Shown piece after piece: positions 1 through 13,759 of a stretch of 64,000 nt of DNA. The DNA is taken from NCBI RefSeq assembly GCF_027595985.1, contig NC_073305.1, forward strand, positions 165,698,172-165,762,171, given 5' to 3'. Each line of letters opens with the position of its first letter. The stretch's first letter is position 1. A program made the translations under genes and the position numbers. The DNA is from Sorex araneus (taxonomy: Eukaryota > Chordata > Mammalia > Eulipotyphla > Soricidae). The notes beneath the pieces were generated by a model. That model was not told the DNA's origin, searched no databases, and worked only from the letters and a program-made list of their open reading frames with translations.

Positions 1-1317
1 CCTGAGGGGGAAATCTGGGCAGCGTATCACAGTCTCCATTGCTCATTGTAATATGGTGCAAGAGAATGCTAGAAGCTTTACCCAAGCAAGAGAAAAAGTG
101 AGTTTTAATACTGGTACTTCATATATACCTCATATCGTTTATGGAAAAGAACATTTTAAAATCACTCCCTAGTGTAAGTATAAAATAGAAATGACTGCAA
201 ACATACATATCAGTGAAACATTGGGAGGGAAAAAAAAAACCCCAATGAAGATGAAATTTGTGTTAGTATTGCTGCATATTAGTCAGGATAATTTTGTTTC
301 ATGTGATTGAACCCAATTCAAATTAGTTCAGGAACAGGAAACTTTATGGTCTCATGTAACCAAATTTCAGGAAAGGAAAAATTGCAACGAGGCCTCTGGG
401 AGTAGATAGCAGATGACTTCACTGTCACTACTCCTCTCGGTATTGTCTCTATTCTCACCAATTCCATATAACTGAAAATTCAGCTAATAGTATTTTCCAG
501 CTTCATGGTTTTATTACCGAGGAAGGGTTAAAACTTGACCTTCCTATTATTACGTTAACCCCGTGCCCCCCTCACCCCCAGGAAAGTTTGTGATTTAGAC
601 TTAGGATTGACCAGTTCAGAAGAACTGGGTCAAATGGTCCTACTGAAGCAGCCTTAACAATCTCTATGGTCAAGTAAGATCATGGTAATTCGCAAGTGGA
701 TATTTGGTGAGAGTGAAGAAAGAGACATTTTGTGAAAGAGTAGCGTAGGAATGAATGACTAGAATAAAAAAGTCATAAATTTCTCATACTCCCCTCTTTC
801 CATCTTGCCAGACTCATTTTGTGTTCTTTTTTGACTTTGGCATATGAATTAATGCTTTTTATCATGGAAATAAATCCTATAGCAATTATTAATTTGTCCA
901 TTTAATATCAGGTTCTATTCATTTTTGCACTTAGATGAATCACCTGTCAACCTGTACATGATTTCTTTTGGTTCAGAGAAATTGTTTATTAATCATATTA
1001 ACAAAGGAGAATTTTGATGGACTAGAAATAAAGACAGTGACCACATAATTTTTTTAATGCTCTTTTTGAGAGGATATTTATGTTAACAAATGTTCCTATA
1101 TAGGAAACATTTCAACTTTATCAAAGAGACCTGCCTTGAGTGATTTATAATATAATTTTTGCTAGCTAACATTTTTATTATGTGAAGACTAATTTGAAAA
1201 TACTAAAAACATTTTTTAAATTCTAATCAATTTTAGCAAAAGCTATAACAGAATAAGAATTTTGGAGATCCTGGCTTTTAATTGTTCTAATAATGGAGTT
1301 ATAGATGCAATATCTAA
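1..1317. other. AT-rich non-coding DNA, no gene seen
   Basis: I see no coding exon or well-preserved repeat here. Positions 290-490 have the feel of a very old, decayed interspersed repeat, but I cannot name it. Confidence 0.5.
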
Positions 1318-1512
1318 TTTATTGTTGTTGTTGTTGTTGTTGTTTGGGCCTGCTAGGCAGTGCTCAGGGATTATTCCTAGCTCTGTGCTTAGGAATCACA
1401 TTTGGGGGACTCAGAAGACATAGGAGGAACAAACCTGGGAGTTTTGGAGATCAAACCTGCTCCACCACATGCAAGCCAAGTACCCTGCCCACTCTGCTAA
1501 CTCCGGCCTCCT
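1318..1512 (-). repeat. SOR-type SINE, old copy
   Basis: Read on the plus strand, it opens with a (TTG)n tail at 1318-1341, which is the A-rich tail of a minus-strand SINE. The SINE body follows, and the B-box complement is near 1450-1460. The copy is diverged: the tail is fragmented and the head stops at 'ctccggcc' rather than the full 'ctccagcccc'. It accounts for the longest open frame in the first 1.6 kb, which is therefore not a gene. Confidence 0.8.
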
Positions 1513-1804
1513 TAAGTCCAATATATACTCCACTCTCAAGTGATAAAATCAACAATGAAATTCCATCTCTTTGTGCAAAGCCAATTCCAAAGGTCGGTGT
1601 CATTTGTATATTGTTGGGTGTATGTGGCATTTGAGCTATGTTAATGCTGCCTGTGAAGAGAAGGTAAACACCGAGGACTACTCAGGAGAAAGAGGAAAGA
1701 ACCCAAATCCCAAATGATCAGTGAATCAGTGAGTAAACCAGCCTCAGAAACTTCTCTTCTGCTGATACCAGATAAATAATACATCTTATGATTTAAGCCT
1801 TCTC

Positions 1805-2347
1805 CTTTTTGAGAGTCTCTTGCCCGCACGCCTGGCTGTCTTCCCCGGGGCCTCACAGAGGGGATGGGCTCCAGCTTCCCTCCCCACCCGGAGCAGAGCT
1901 CCCGGCGGCCGAAGACCACCGGAACCTAGCTACAGCCATGCTGGAGGCCCCTCTCCACATGTTTGGACAGGCCTCATGCATGAAGGTACCGGCAGAGGAA
2001 CCCAGGTCTGTGTAATCCCATCAACAGTCAACATCCAGAGAGAAACTTAAAAGCAAGCTCCCAGAAGCGATATCTTTAGCCTACTTCTCCCTCTGGGAGA
2101 AACTGGCGATCTTCTGAGAGTTTCCTGCCCACATGGGACAGCCTTGCAAGCTTCCCATGGTGTATTCATATGCAAAATCCAGTAACAAGCTGGATCTCAT
2201 TCCCCTGACCCAGAAGAGCCCCCAGTGCAACATCATTAGGAGGGCCGAGTTGAGACAGACTTCTAAGATCTCAGGGAAAGGACTAAATGAGATGTTACTG
2301 AGCCCACCTGAGAAATCGGTGATTAATGGGATTTCGTGCTTCGTGAT
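1805..2347 (+). mobile_element. Long GC-rich non-autonomous element with RTE-like tail
   Basis: About 540 bp beginning near 'gagagtctcttgcc'. It has a GC-rich first half (1826-2010), a middle section around 'cctgcccacatggga' (2127-2141), and an end around 2290-2347 that is a decayed version of the terminal sequence of the RTE LINE at 20401-22117. The same family recurs at 56032-56249 (3' part only) and at 59868-61847 on the minus strand, where the full length can be read. It has no tRNA-like head and no open frame. Inference: it is a LINE-derived non-autonomous element of the kind seen for BovB/ART2, using RTE enzymes for movement. Confidence 0.7.
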
Positions 2348-2349
2348 GG

Positions 2350-3909
2350 TTTAAACCAGAACCAGGCTTTTTGTTATTTTGACCGCAAATTTCTTAGATA
2401 CAGTTGAAAAGTAGAAGAGAGAAGCTTCTCACTACATCATTGTAATGTGTGATTTATGCAAATATAAGTATCTGTGTTATACGAGGGGGGCACAATATAG
2501 GGGGGCATAAAGAAGGGTTTGTCAGAGATGTTAAAGATAAAATTTGAAGTACATGTCACAAGGGAATGGAGATGAGGGGGACTTCCTGGTAAAAGGCGCG
2601 AATTGTATGGAAGCAGAGAGTAACAAGGCAGTTTTTTCCCATAAAAATTACCCCAGGTCAAAGAAAAAAAATATATATATACCTGATAACATCTCCTAGA
2701 ATCAATGCACAGCTGGAATGGAGAGATACTGAACTGAAAAACTAGGAAATTATCAAGGACAAATAAACATTCTTTCTCCATCTGCATTTGGGATCCCATG
2801 GTCTCTTCATACTGTTTAATTCTGACCATTTTTTGTCTTCTGTGAGCTAGTTTCCTTGCTCTTTAGCATAACGATAGGCTTCCAAGAGGGCATCTGAGGC
2901 TCTGTCCTAGAGAATTATAGTTTAAGCACCACTGTGACTGACTATAGTTTTTGTGTCTTTGTTGGAATTTTCCTGGGCAGCCCATGTGCTAAGCTTCATT
3001 TCCAACTCCTGACTTTCCCATAGTCCTATCTGTCCTATAATTGGGAGAGAGGGTCATGATGCTATAAACATAACTGTCTAGATTACCCACTTATTGGCCT
3101 ATGCAATAGGAAGAAATCTGTTATTTTAAGTGAATTCCTAGTGTGTGAAATGTGCATGGTAGGAAATAAAACTGGAGCAGCATATAGGAAGCTATTACAG
3201 TCTAGGTAAGGTATGGTTTCTGATTAGGACCAAAGGAGGCATACAGAGAGGAGCAGACTGATATCATAAAGGTAAAATCAATTCATCACTCATTGACTCA
3301 TTCATTTGGTCAACAAATGTTTGATGAACTGCTCCCAAGTACTAGTATTCTTTTGGGTACAATGAACAAAGCAGACAAAACTCTCTCTTCTCATGGAACT
3401 TATAGACTAAATCGGCGAGAGTAATCAGGAGTCAGATACATATTGTGAGAGATAATGATGTATGCCATTCACTGTTCATAGCTATTTATCAATCATCCTC
3501 AAATTTTTAATTTTACAAAGCTCATAGATTCTGCCAGACAGAAATTCAGAAAGACCACCAGGAGAATAGTCTCTCCTATACTCCAAAAGTCTAATTATAA
3601 AAGTTTTGGGCCTCATCCTGGAAGATTCAATTGCTAAAAACAACTCAACAAATGGAGACATGATCCCTTATCTTGGAGCTTGTTACTATCAAAGGGAGCC
3701 TCAGATGATAGTAGGAGGAAGAACCTACAAAGGTCCTTTTCAGGTGGATGACTCATCACAGCCTAGCAGACTCCAGGGAGTTGAAATTCAGGATTTTGAG
3801 AGCAATTGTGCCCAAGCAAGCAAAAGGAAACAGTGATATTTCTTGATGCTGCTTTGGAAATAACACAGGAGATGCTGGAAAGAGAACTAGATACAGGTCT
3901 AAGTCTACT
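2350..3909. other. Non-coding DNA, no gene seen
   Basis: No gene is visible. The only recognisable content is the L2-like relic at 3285-3470 and a short (TA)n at 2671-2680. Confidence 0.5.
3285..3470 (+). repeat. Ancient L2/MIR-class repeat fragment
   Basis: The order of motifs matches the mammal-wide L2-type 3' end: 'attcatttggtcaacaaatg', then an AACAAAGCAGACAAAA-like segment, then 'catggaacttatagact'. The copy is heavily diverged. The exact family is uncertain because related old families share this core. Confidence 0.5.
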
Positions 3910-4097
3910 TTTTTGTTTTTGTTTTTGCTTTTTGGGTCACACCCAGCGATGCTCAGGGGTTACTCCTGGCTCTGCACTCAGGAATTACTCCTGGCAGTGC
4001 TCAGGGTACCAGTACTCAGAGTTGCTGGGAATCGGACCCTGGTTGACTGCGTGCAAAGCAAATGCCCTACCGGCTGTGCTATTGATCCAGCCCTGGT
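3910..4097 (-). repeat. SOR-type SINE
   Basis: A well-preserved minus-strand copy. The (TTTTTG)n tail comes first, then 'ttttgggtcacacccagcga', the body with two 'ttactcctgg' blocks, and the head complement ending 'ctgtgctattgatccagccc' near 4096. Confidence 0.9.
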
Positions 4098-4506
4098 CTA
4101 GGTTTACTTTTAAATAGTGTGAGTTCTACAACTATACATTTAAAAATAACCAAGATTTGAAAATAACCATGAATGCTTATTTTTCAGAGAAAAATTGTCC
4201 AGCATTAAAGGGAAAGGGAGCACCATGGGGAAAGCAGAGGAAGAATTTTCATTGTAATTAGCATGGTCAGTGAAGAGTCAGGTTTCAACACAGATCTAAG
4301 GAAGATTCAGGAAGGATGACACCCTTTAGGCAGAGGGGCAACAGAGATGAATAACATATAACATGTATCTGCCAATTGTGTTGGTGGGCTGGTGGAAAAA
4401 AAGAAGAAAGAAATATAGAAAAATTCTAGATTTTTCACTTAAGGGGCTGGATGAATTGTAGTTTCATTAATCAGACATGGCAACATCAGGTTGAAGAAAG
4501 GGAATA

Positions 4507-5515
4507 AAATTCATTTTTTTTTAGTCTTTATAAAAAAATTTTTAAATTTTATGGAATCACTGTGAGATAGTTACAAGCTTTCATGTTTGGGTTACAATCT
4601 CACAATGATCAAACACCCATCCCTCCACCAGTGCACATTCCCCACTACCAATATCCTGGGTAGGGTATACCCCCCTTTTCCACCCTCCCCCTGCCTCCAT
4701 GACAGACAATATTCCCCATACTCTCTCTCTACTTTTGGGCATTATAGCTTGCAACACAGACACTGAGAGGTCATCATGTTTGGTCCATTATCTACTTTTG
4801 GCACACATCTCCCATCCCAACTGGTTCTTCCAGCCATCATTTTCTTAGTGAACCCTTCTCTATTCCATCTGCCTTCTCCCCTCTGCTCATGAAGCAATCT
4901 TCCAGCTATGGGGCAATCTCCCTGGACCTTGTATATACTGTCCTTGGGTGTCCGCCTCATGTGATGCTACCCTACACTCCACAAATGAGTGCAGTCCCTC
5001 TATGTCTGTCCCTCTCTTTCTGACTCATTTCATTTAGCATGATACTCTCCATGTTTATCCATTTATAAGCAAATTTAATGACTTCATCTCTCCTAACAGC
5101 TGCATAGTATCCATTGTGTAGATGTACCAAAGTTTCTTTAACCAGTCATCTGTTTTAGGGCACTCAGGTTGTTTCCAGATTTTGACTATTGTGAACAGTG
5201 CTGCAATGAATATATAGGAGCAGATGTCATTTCTACTGTGCTCTTTTGCATCCTCAGGATATATTCCCAGAAGTGGTATTGAGGGGTCATATGGAAGCTC
5301 AATTTCTAGTTTTTGAAGGACTGTCCATATTGCTTTCCAGAAAGGCTGGACCAGTTGGCATTCCCACCAAAAGTGAAGGAGTGTCCCTTTCCCCCACATC
5401 CATGCCAGCACTGGTTGCTTTTGTTCTTTTGAATGTGTGCCAGTCTCTGTGGTGTGAGATGATATCTCATTGTTGTTTTGATCTGCATCTCCCTGATGAC
5501 TAGGGATGTAGAACA
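4507..5515 (-). mobile_element. L1 LINE, 5'-truncated: ORF2 C-terminus plus 3'UTR
   Basis: On the minus strand, the stretch from about 5515 to 5055 encodes the carboxyl end of L1 ORF2. Hallmarks are the H-F-W-W-E-C block, a P-Y-D-P-S-I-P-L-L-G-I-Y-P block, and a final W-L-K-K-L-W-Y-I-Y-T-M-D block. A 3'UTR of about 550 bp follows, with a short GA-rich tract (about 4720-4735) and an A-rich end at 4507-4540. Frame breaks are present, so it is a dead copy. The same subfamily occurs at 35289-36175, 32957-33252 and 48590-48935. Confidence 0.92.
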
Positions 5516-5558
5516 CAAAATTCATTTTGGACATGCTTATATGTTTATCAGAAATCAG

Positions 5559-5562
5559 TGTT

Positions 5563-5600
<38 letters not shown>
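5559..5600. repeat. (GT)n microsatellite
   Basis: A run of GT dinucleotides, imperfect at its first 12 bases and pure afterwards. It sits about 45 bp beyond the 5' end of the L1 fragment. Confidence 0.95.
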
Positions 5601-5602
<2 letters not shown>

Positions 5603-5949
5603 CGTGCGCTGTGTGCGAAGGGAGGCCTAGCTTTTTTTGAGGAGTCAATGGTTAGAGATCAAGTTTTGAGATCTAAGTAATATCAATAACCTTATTGCTA
5701 ACTTGATACCATATCTTAAATATCATCAATATCCTCATTTCAATCTTGATAGAATTGGTTCATGGGCAAACACCAATCTTTAAGGTAAGAGCAGAGGGTC
5801 TAGTATATGACATGAAACTGGAGTGGTTTGAGGTGGGTGTGGGGCAGAGGAGTTATTTGCCAGTCATTGAAAGTTAGAGATATGCCTGGCAATCTTCCCA
5901 TGTCTTTGACTGGTGCATGAAATTCTCCCACTCAAAACTCATTCCTTAG

Positions 5950-6130
5950 GGGTGGGAGAGATAGTACAGTGGTCATCTGCCTTGTACCTTGCTCTCAGCT
6001 GACCCAGGTTGATGAACAGGTCCCAAGTACCAGTATCCCATATGGTACCCAAAGCAGTACCAGGAGTAATTCCTGAGTTTTAAGTCAGGAGTAACCCCTG
6101 CACACTACCTGGTGTGGACCCCAAACCAAA
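5950..6130 (+). repeat. SOR-type SINE, diverged
   Basis: A plus-strand copy starting at 'ggggtgggagagatagtaca'. It has a degenerate B box near 6003-6013, the 'caggagtaattcctgag' body and the 'caggagtaacccctg' block, and ends in an A-rich CAAA repeat. It is the last recognisable SINE before the transposon-poor interval around CITED2. Confidence 0.85.
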
Positions 6131-8289
6131 AAGGAAACAAACAAACTCACTCCTTTAATTTAAGCGCTTTGTTCTCTCTTAAGACAGAAATGTCTCCAGC
6201 AGGGCAGGAAACGAAGCCCTCACTCGGTACCTTGTTGCACGGACAGCAAGGTGAAAACATTTCACAAGGGGAAGGGGATAAAAGAGGGAAAGGCGGGAAA
6301 TTGTTCAAAAATTCCTTTTGTTGTCAGTTGTATTTGTAGCCAGTAATGGTTAGACAGGATACTTTGGCATTTGTTCATCTTATCTTTAACTTTGAAGGCT
6401 ATAGCAAGTCTCACGAAAACTGTGTTTTCATAAAGTCAAAGAGGGTGAGCAGGGGTGGGCTAGTTCTTTAAGCATGTGACCCTCGTGGTCTAAGTAGACA
6501 AAGTGCAGATAGCAACTGAACAGATCTTTAGCTACACCTAGTGGCCAAGGAGTAAAGAAACGAATATTTTACTGTGCTATTTTATCGTGATTTTTGTAGC
6601 TGCGTTACTTTTATTTGTTGATCAAGAATTGTGTTTTGGATCATTATACACATTTTTTGACTCATCCATTAATCATCTAAGTCATTGATTCCTCCAGTTA
6701 GAAGGACGTGGTGGTGTAAGGCAAACTGAGGCTGTGTGCAGTGGGAACTTGAGAAAGGGAAATAAATGGGCCAAGATATGCGCCTCCTACCTGCTTTAAA
6801 GCATTCAATTCCTAGGGTATTGTGACAAACAGCTACAAGTTTCTTTCGTCTCTTTGTAAAACAGTAACAGTGATAACAATGATAATTGAGATTCAAAGAC
6901 AATTTTTGAAGGAAAGACAAAATGATATTTTTAAAATATCATTTTTATGATATTTAAAAAATTGGGAGAAAGAAATGAATATGTAAAAATAGAACAGAGA
7001 TTAAAACAAATAGTTGATCTAATGATTTTCCATATGTAACATGTATTTGAAACCATCAACAAAGATCTTACAAAGTCACCTATAATTTTACCAATAGCAT
7101 GTTTCAGAAATATTTTGTTGATGGTAGGGTTTATTTATTTATTTTTTGTAGAAATCTCAGTAGTCAATGCTAGTGGTCTATATGGGTGAAAGGGAACATT
7201 TGCAGATTATTTCAATCCTTGGAGAGATCATACAACCAGTTTAGGTCTATGATACATATTTAGTCATAGCTCCCAGGATCGGAGTAATCTTGGGAAGGGA
7301 ATGGCTAGAAATGATGTAAATATTGTGAATGAATTTTATGGTATTGTACTGCAGCTTTCCAGAGAAAGAAAGTTGATAGGAATGAGTTTATGTTTCCTTC
7401 ACGAGAATTTCAGTACAGAATGTATTAATTAAACATACAACTTCGTTTTACTGATGAAGAAACTTGAGCCAGCAATGATTAAATTACCAAGCTATTTGGT
7501 TGCAAAGACTTCAACCAATGTTCTTTTTCAGTCCTGTTATACTAGTCTTTCTACTCTAACTGTGAAAAGAATAGTTGTCCATTTGGGTAGGAGAAAGGTA
7601 GAAGTAGGCTTATCCCTACACCAAGATTGAGACTATGGATGTCCAGCTAATTAAATATTATATTTATTTTTTCTAAGATGTATATTAGTCTCATGTCTGA
7701 AAACTCAGAAATCAGCCTGAATCCTATAATTAAAGTGAAATCATAATTACTTCTAAGCAATGCGTCAGATCATAAGGTGGTTATTTGTACTCATTTAACA
7801 GGTTATAGAAAACACAAAACTAAGGTATTGGCTCAATTTCTGAAAAAAGAAAGAAACATTAGCTTACCAGCAATGTGCAAGTCACTTAAGGTGGGTAGAA
7901 ACCTAGATTACAATTTAAATCACTGGTATTCTTTCATTTGATTCAAGCTTTAGCCAGATAAAGGCGTTAAGAGGGGATTAAGTATATTAACCACCAAGGT
8001 TACTTTGGCATTGTCAGAGACCAAACTTGAATTTGGAGACTCTTAAGACTATTTGAAAAAGCACAGACCCAAATCCCGTGAGTCCCCAAATAAAGTGTGA
8101 ATTCCCAAGTACATGTGATTGTATGACAATGTATGTGTCATTGCCAGGTGAATGTACTTCATAATTTGTATAAGCATAATGTAGATACCCCTTCCCCACC
8201 AATGTGCTGAGTTGTCCTCTCCTCTTAGCGTTATCTAGGAATAAGAATAAGTTGGTTTAGAGCAATAATGGATATATTAAGAAGAACAT

Positions 8290-8505
8290 GGTCTTGGAAG
8301 CTGAGTCTGGAAAACCTGTAGCTTTTTACTGTGTTATACTTGAACAATTTACTTCGTTTTAGAAAATTTGTATTATTACCAATAAGTAGACCAGTGACAC
8401 TGTATTGGGTAGGACTAGTGAGAGGATTAAGTTCAGTTGTGTAAGCAAAGTGCCACCCACATACTGGTCAAGTAATAGGTGCTCAGCAAAACTTGTTTAA
8501 CCACA
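8290..8505 (+). repeat. MIR SINE relic
   Basis: The motif order matches MIR on the plus strand: a decayed 'acttgaacaatttactt' block, then 'gtgagaggattaagttcag', then 'caagtaataggtgctcagca'. It is strongly diverged, as expected of an element predating placental mammals. Confidence 0.65.
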
Positions 8506-9643
8506 GGAAACTGGTATCAGCAAAAGGATTTGGTAAATAGTATTGGCTAAATGTAACATTTCTCTGGTTTGCTTTCAAGTAGTCTAAACGTTGTTTCTCA
8601 TCATTTAAAATCCCGTGTATCATCAATAGATTTTTTTTAGTTTTTCTACATGTTAGTTTTGCTGTAATAGTACATACTTCAATATTTTCCCCAATGAATA
8701 ATAGTATGAAACATATTTTTGTTGAGCTCTTTCCTTTCTTATCTTCTACACTCCCCTGTTCTAATCTCTGTTGTAGCTGAGAATCACTGATAAAATACAT
8801 GGTGTCAGATGGGAATTGAAGCAACATGTAGGGATAAATTTTAGATAATATAGGACTATAGAAATTTAATTGGTTTTCATCGACTGGTTTCATCACCCCC
8901 TTTTCTACCAAATACTATGGAGAGATAAGAATAAATTAGTCTTTACCCCATTTTTCCTCCCTCAAGAGTTATCCATAGTAAGTACAATGGGACAATATTT
9001 ACAAGGCAGCCTTATAATAATTTAAATCCTAGGTATAGGAATGTGAACTGCTATGAAGCCAAACAACAATAATGAAGTAAATGAAACTTTACAATCAAGC
9101 TCCTCCAAGAAATCACAAGGTCAAATTTGATGTCAGTCTTTAGGAGACACAAAGAGCACAGATTCTAATATTCAGGTCCCATGTCCTTGACCATCCTGGG
9201 GTACTGGGGATCTCACTCAGGGCCTCTCTAGAGAAAGCACATGCCATAGCGCCACCATGCACCTTCCTGCCTCCGCAAACACTCCTGAAACAGTATCCCA
9301 TCAAGAGCCAGCTGTCTGCAGATGACTTTTTCTGACTTTCTGCTCCTTTGACTTTCACTCAAGCCTCCACCGTCTAGCTTTCCAGAGTGGACTGGTGGGA
9401 TTCTTTGAGCAAGATTCCCTTCTCAAAAGCTGCTTCCCAATTTTCATAGTGCCTGCAAGCAACCCAAAATGTAATCAGGGAAGCACTCTCTGGGAAGAAT
9501 TGCAGGGTGGAGCAGGCTCTGATGACAATGCCACTGGGAAATTCTAAGAATCCTGTCAACCACTGTCCTCACCCCACATCCAGCCCCACCTCACTAATCT
9601 TCTAGATTAGATCAGCTTAATGAAAATCAACAATGTGGACAGA

Positions 9644-9644
9644 A

Positions 9645-9680
<36 letters not shown>
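9644..9680. repeat. (AAT)n microsatellite
   Basis: Twelve uninterrupted AAT/ATA triplets. There is no associated A-rich SINE tail. Confidence 0.95.
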
Positions 9681-12600
9681 CACTGCTTGTGTCAGCTGGT
9701 TTAGTTCTCTTGCCTTGGTTTAGCCAAGCCAAGTTCTCAAAAAATACCCCCCAAACATTCCCCAGGCTGCCTCTAACAACTTTAGTGTCTAAAATAGCAG
9801 ATAAGGATTCAGCCTTTCAGGGAAAGATTGGTTTGGTTGATATTCTTTTTTTTCTCCCCTCAAGGATTATGGATTCAGTTCCCGAACACTGTTAAACCCC
9901 TACTTCTCAGCATTTCTTTGATAATGTTTGTAAATATATAAAAAAAAGCCATTGAAATTCAGCAGCTCAGAATATTTTTAATCCATTACTTAGCTTTACT
10001 TCCCATTTTAACTCTCCCTGCAGAGGAATACTTCTTCATTTTAGTTGTCTTAAAATGTCTCAATATATTGGAGTGTCTTATTTACCACAAGGCAAATGAA
10101 AACTATTTACAAACCAGTATTTTATTTGCTAAAGTATATCCTTCGATTTCTTCCTTCAATTTAAATAAGTATGGCTACTAAGGGGGGAAAAAAGAGAATC
10201 ATTTCTCTGCTTGCTGGATAAAAATAGGTCAAGTAATTTAAGCCAGTCCATTGCAATTAAAATTCTGACATTGCCATTGTTCCTTCTATTCTAGGGGGAA
10301 AAGACAAACAGAACACATGATAATAGGGGTTCATCTGCTAAGCCACTTGATGTGCTACCTATTGTTCACTTGCTTTAACCTGCCTGAGTGCCCTGATTCT
10401 GATGATAGTGGTACAGTACCAAAATGATAAATACCATCTCTAGAGCTGTGAGTAACACCTCCTTCGTGCTCGCCAAACAATACTGCTGGAGAAAAGAAAA
10501 TTGCCCGTGGCTGGAGTCCTAAATTTCTTGAATTCTAAATTTATTTATTGTTTGGAGACAATGTTATGTGCCAACTTTATTTTAAAGTAAATTTTGCTGA
10601 ATAAATTAGACGGCAGTACTCATTCTTATTTAACATCCTGTGGCCCTTTTCATAAGATTAGAGTCTGTGGCTTGGTCACATTCCAAAGGAGTTGATCCCA
10701 TTCAGCATTCCTGACCATCTTCCTACACTTTTCCAACCCTGTGCTATCACATGCATTATTATTTGCATCTCTACCCAATCAGCAGTCCTAACAGAGGGTA
10801 CAGAGTATTAGCTCTAAAGCCGTGTTCACTGTATCTTTAAAAAGAAAAGTCAAGGCATATTTGGATGAAAATCTGAATGACAAACACTTAAAGGTTCCTG
10901 TCCTTGGTAAGTAAAGGACAATATTTGGAACCTTCTTTGATCAAAAATGTATGGCCTAAATATAGGCTGTTTGTTTCAAGAGAGAAAATGAAATCATCAG
11001 AAATGGCAAGGAAAACAAACAAACAAACAAAAAACCCACGAAAGCAAAAACCCCCAAAGCAAACAATAAAACAAAAACCTTCCCAGAAAATAGCTTTTCT
11101 TTTTGACCTTCTAAAGAAATTCCACCAGGGGGCGAAAACACCTAATATGCTGGACTGGGAAGTTTATATTTCAAAGCTGGCCACCCATAATAGATTAGTG
11201 GATTAATATTTTGCTTTAAAGGATCTGGCCTTTAATGTTGACATCAATTTATAGCTATCCCAGGCGTTTACAGTAGTAAAAGTCACGGAGACCATAAACT
11301 TCACAATAGACGTCAGCCTTCTGGTCCTAGTGCGCTAGCCTAGCACCCCATAAACAGTGGTGATTAGGTAACTACTCTTCAAAGACCCATCCATAGCTGC
11401 AATGTCTTTATCCGCTCCAGCAAAGACTCTGCCACCAGGATTTTAGCGGCCATAAGGCGGAGGTACAAGTTCCTATTATTATGTACTTATTCATCTGACA
11501 GGTTACTCTGATGTGCTGCTGCTTATCATTGATCTCTTCTTGAAAATCAAGCATGGAGTGTCTATTTGTGGGCAAAGCTTAAAGAACAGAAGCTCTCTTG
11601 TACCATATTAGAACTTTTTGAAAAACAGCCAAGGTGCAGAGGTCAAATTTCTCCATATGCTATAAGCAACTTAGTAGGAATCAAGACCACAAAAGGTTTT
11701 GCAAATGTCTGCCAGGAGCCCGGTGATCTAGGTCACTGTACAGGTTTCATTAATCAGGTTGTTCAAACAAGGAGTTATTTTTCTCTGCTGGAGAGACCTG
11801 CAGATATCACATAGAATCTGCTCGATTGTTGATCAGGAAAGAGTTTTAATGAAATAGAGATCATGCAAGGGAATGAGAAGGCGAGGGGGGAGGGGAGGGG
11901 GGGCAGCGGCAGATCTTGTACTGAAGAGATATTGTGCTTTTAACCCAGCTCCTCTGTTTGTCCTCTGTTTTGCCAGAGACAGGCTCAGGATCTAATAATA
12001 GTTCCTTGGGCTCTGCATCGCCACATACGTGTTCCGGCGTTAGAGCAGCAGAAGAAATTTAGTGACAGAGCAGGTGTTGTGGCTTATTCCCTGGCAGAAT
12101 AAATGGTAAAGGGTGGTAGCAGGACAATTCTTTTGCTGCTTTCTTTATGTAACTTTCCTCCCCCCCCCCCCAAAAAAAAAAAAAAACCACAAATCCTCAC
12201 AATGTCTTCAATAGCTTCCCCTATCCCACTAGTAGGAAAAAAAAAAACTAGAATTGCTGTATTAATATGTATGCAAACATATTTTTTCACTTGAGCCTCT
12301 GGGAAAAGAGAGAGAGAGAGAAAGAAAACTTACTGTGAAAATGCTTAGCCAAGAAGATTTACTGCTGATTGCAGATTTAGTATTGACATGTCTTAGCTGA
12401 ATAAAACTTCACCTTTAACTATTAATGTGGGAAATCTGGATAAGCTTTTAAGATGGGGTGAAAAAGAGTTTTGAATGATTCAGTGTTTTTTTTTTCAGAG
12501 AAATTATTTATTTGGAACACAATTTTTAATGAGGAAATGTCAATTATAGAGCTATATAAAAAAAAAACAAACCCAGTGCAGTATGCATCTTAATGTTACA

Positions 12601-13759
12601 TGGCCTTCCTTGGAAACAAATTATAGTGTAGGTGTTCTGAATCAGTCTTTTTTGCCAGACTCACTGTAATTTAACACTTGTTTCTTCCTCCTCTTGATGT
12701 TTAAAATGATGAAACAGAGGATTTAAGATTAGGACCCAAGCAGCTAAAATTATTTGTGAGGCTCTCCTCAGCCTCCTTCTTATTCCTTACGTAGGTGAAG
12801 TCCAAGAGACTATACACTTTCTTGAATGTAGGTGTGTTGTTCTTAGAGGAAAGCCTGGAAAACAACAAAATTCCTGAGCTAGTAACAGTGAGCATTGGAG
12901 AGTTTTAGCAGCCTGACTTTTGCTTTCCTTGATTATATAAGGCCAAACTTGACACCTCCTTAACTGTAGTCTGGCTTCTTGATAACACATCTAGGTAAAA
13001 TGAAAATGATCTTATCCTTCTCTCCTTTGCACCCCAGATTTCAGCAGGAAAAGCTCAGGATTCAGGGGAAACAGGGCGTGCTTAAGAGAGAACATCTTGT
13101 GAAGACTGTCATTTGACCTTTGCGTCAACCACACTGAGTAAATTTTAAATATTATCGCACAAAATAGAAAGCCTCAAGGTGGAATTCTGTGCCCTCTTCC
13201 TCTTAGAACTATAAACCAGTCACAGGCTATTTCAGAGATTAAACTGGAAAATGCGTTCCTCTCTTTTGGCTGAGAAATAAGACTCGTCACTAGAGATAAA
13301 GGTAGATTTATATTTAATGTCAACCTCATCAATCTTCCAGTATATTATTCCGATCCACCTCCATGCAGCAGGTATCACCCAAACCCCTGGAAATTTTCCC
13401 CATTCTCATCTGGTGAAAAAACCTTGAGCATATTCAGTAATATAGAGTATTCAACCCTTTCCAACTCTGGAGCACACTCGAGCATGATGGCAATTAAGGG
13501 AGGAAAAAAATGCTCTTTGACAACTTTGCGGCATTTGATTAAACCACACCAAGAGGCACGTTACAATGATAACAATGAAGCATTATGCCAATTATGTTAA
13601 ATCCTGCTCTCTGCTTAAGCTCATCATGACCTGTTTTCATGTCCTGTAATTTATCCTTTGGAATGCTTACTCTCATCAATAAAGTGTTCAACTTAAGGAG
13701 AGAGGAAATAAAACGCCACCCAAGGGAGCCCTCCCCGGCCCCCAATGACTTCTAGAAAA

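Larger units (their letters stand above)
6131..13755. other. Transposon-poor non-coding flank downstream of CITED2
   Basis: No gene is recognised in these 7.6 kb. The only clear repeats are one MIR relic (8290-8505), an (AAT)n run (9644-9680) and a C-run followed by an A-run near 12161-12186. Several stretches are free of repeats and of low-complexity sequence and are reasonable candidates for conserved regulatory DNA (10140-10480, 11200-11480, 11800-12060, 12600-13500). Sequence alone cannot confirm that. Positions 9140-9270 might be a decayed SINE. Confidence 0.55.
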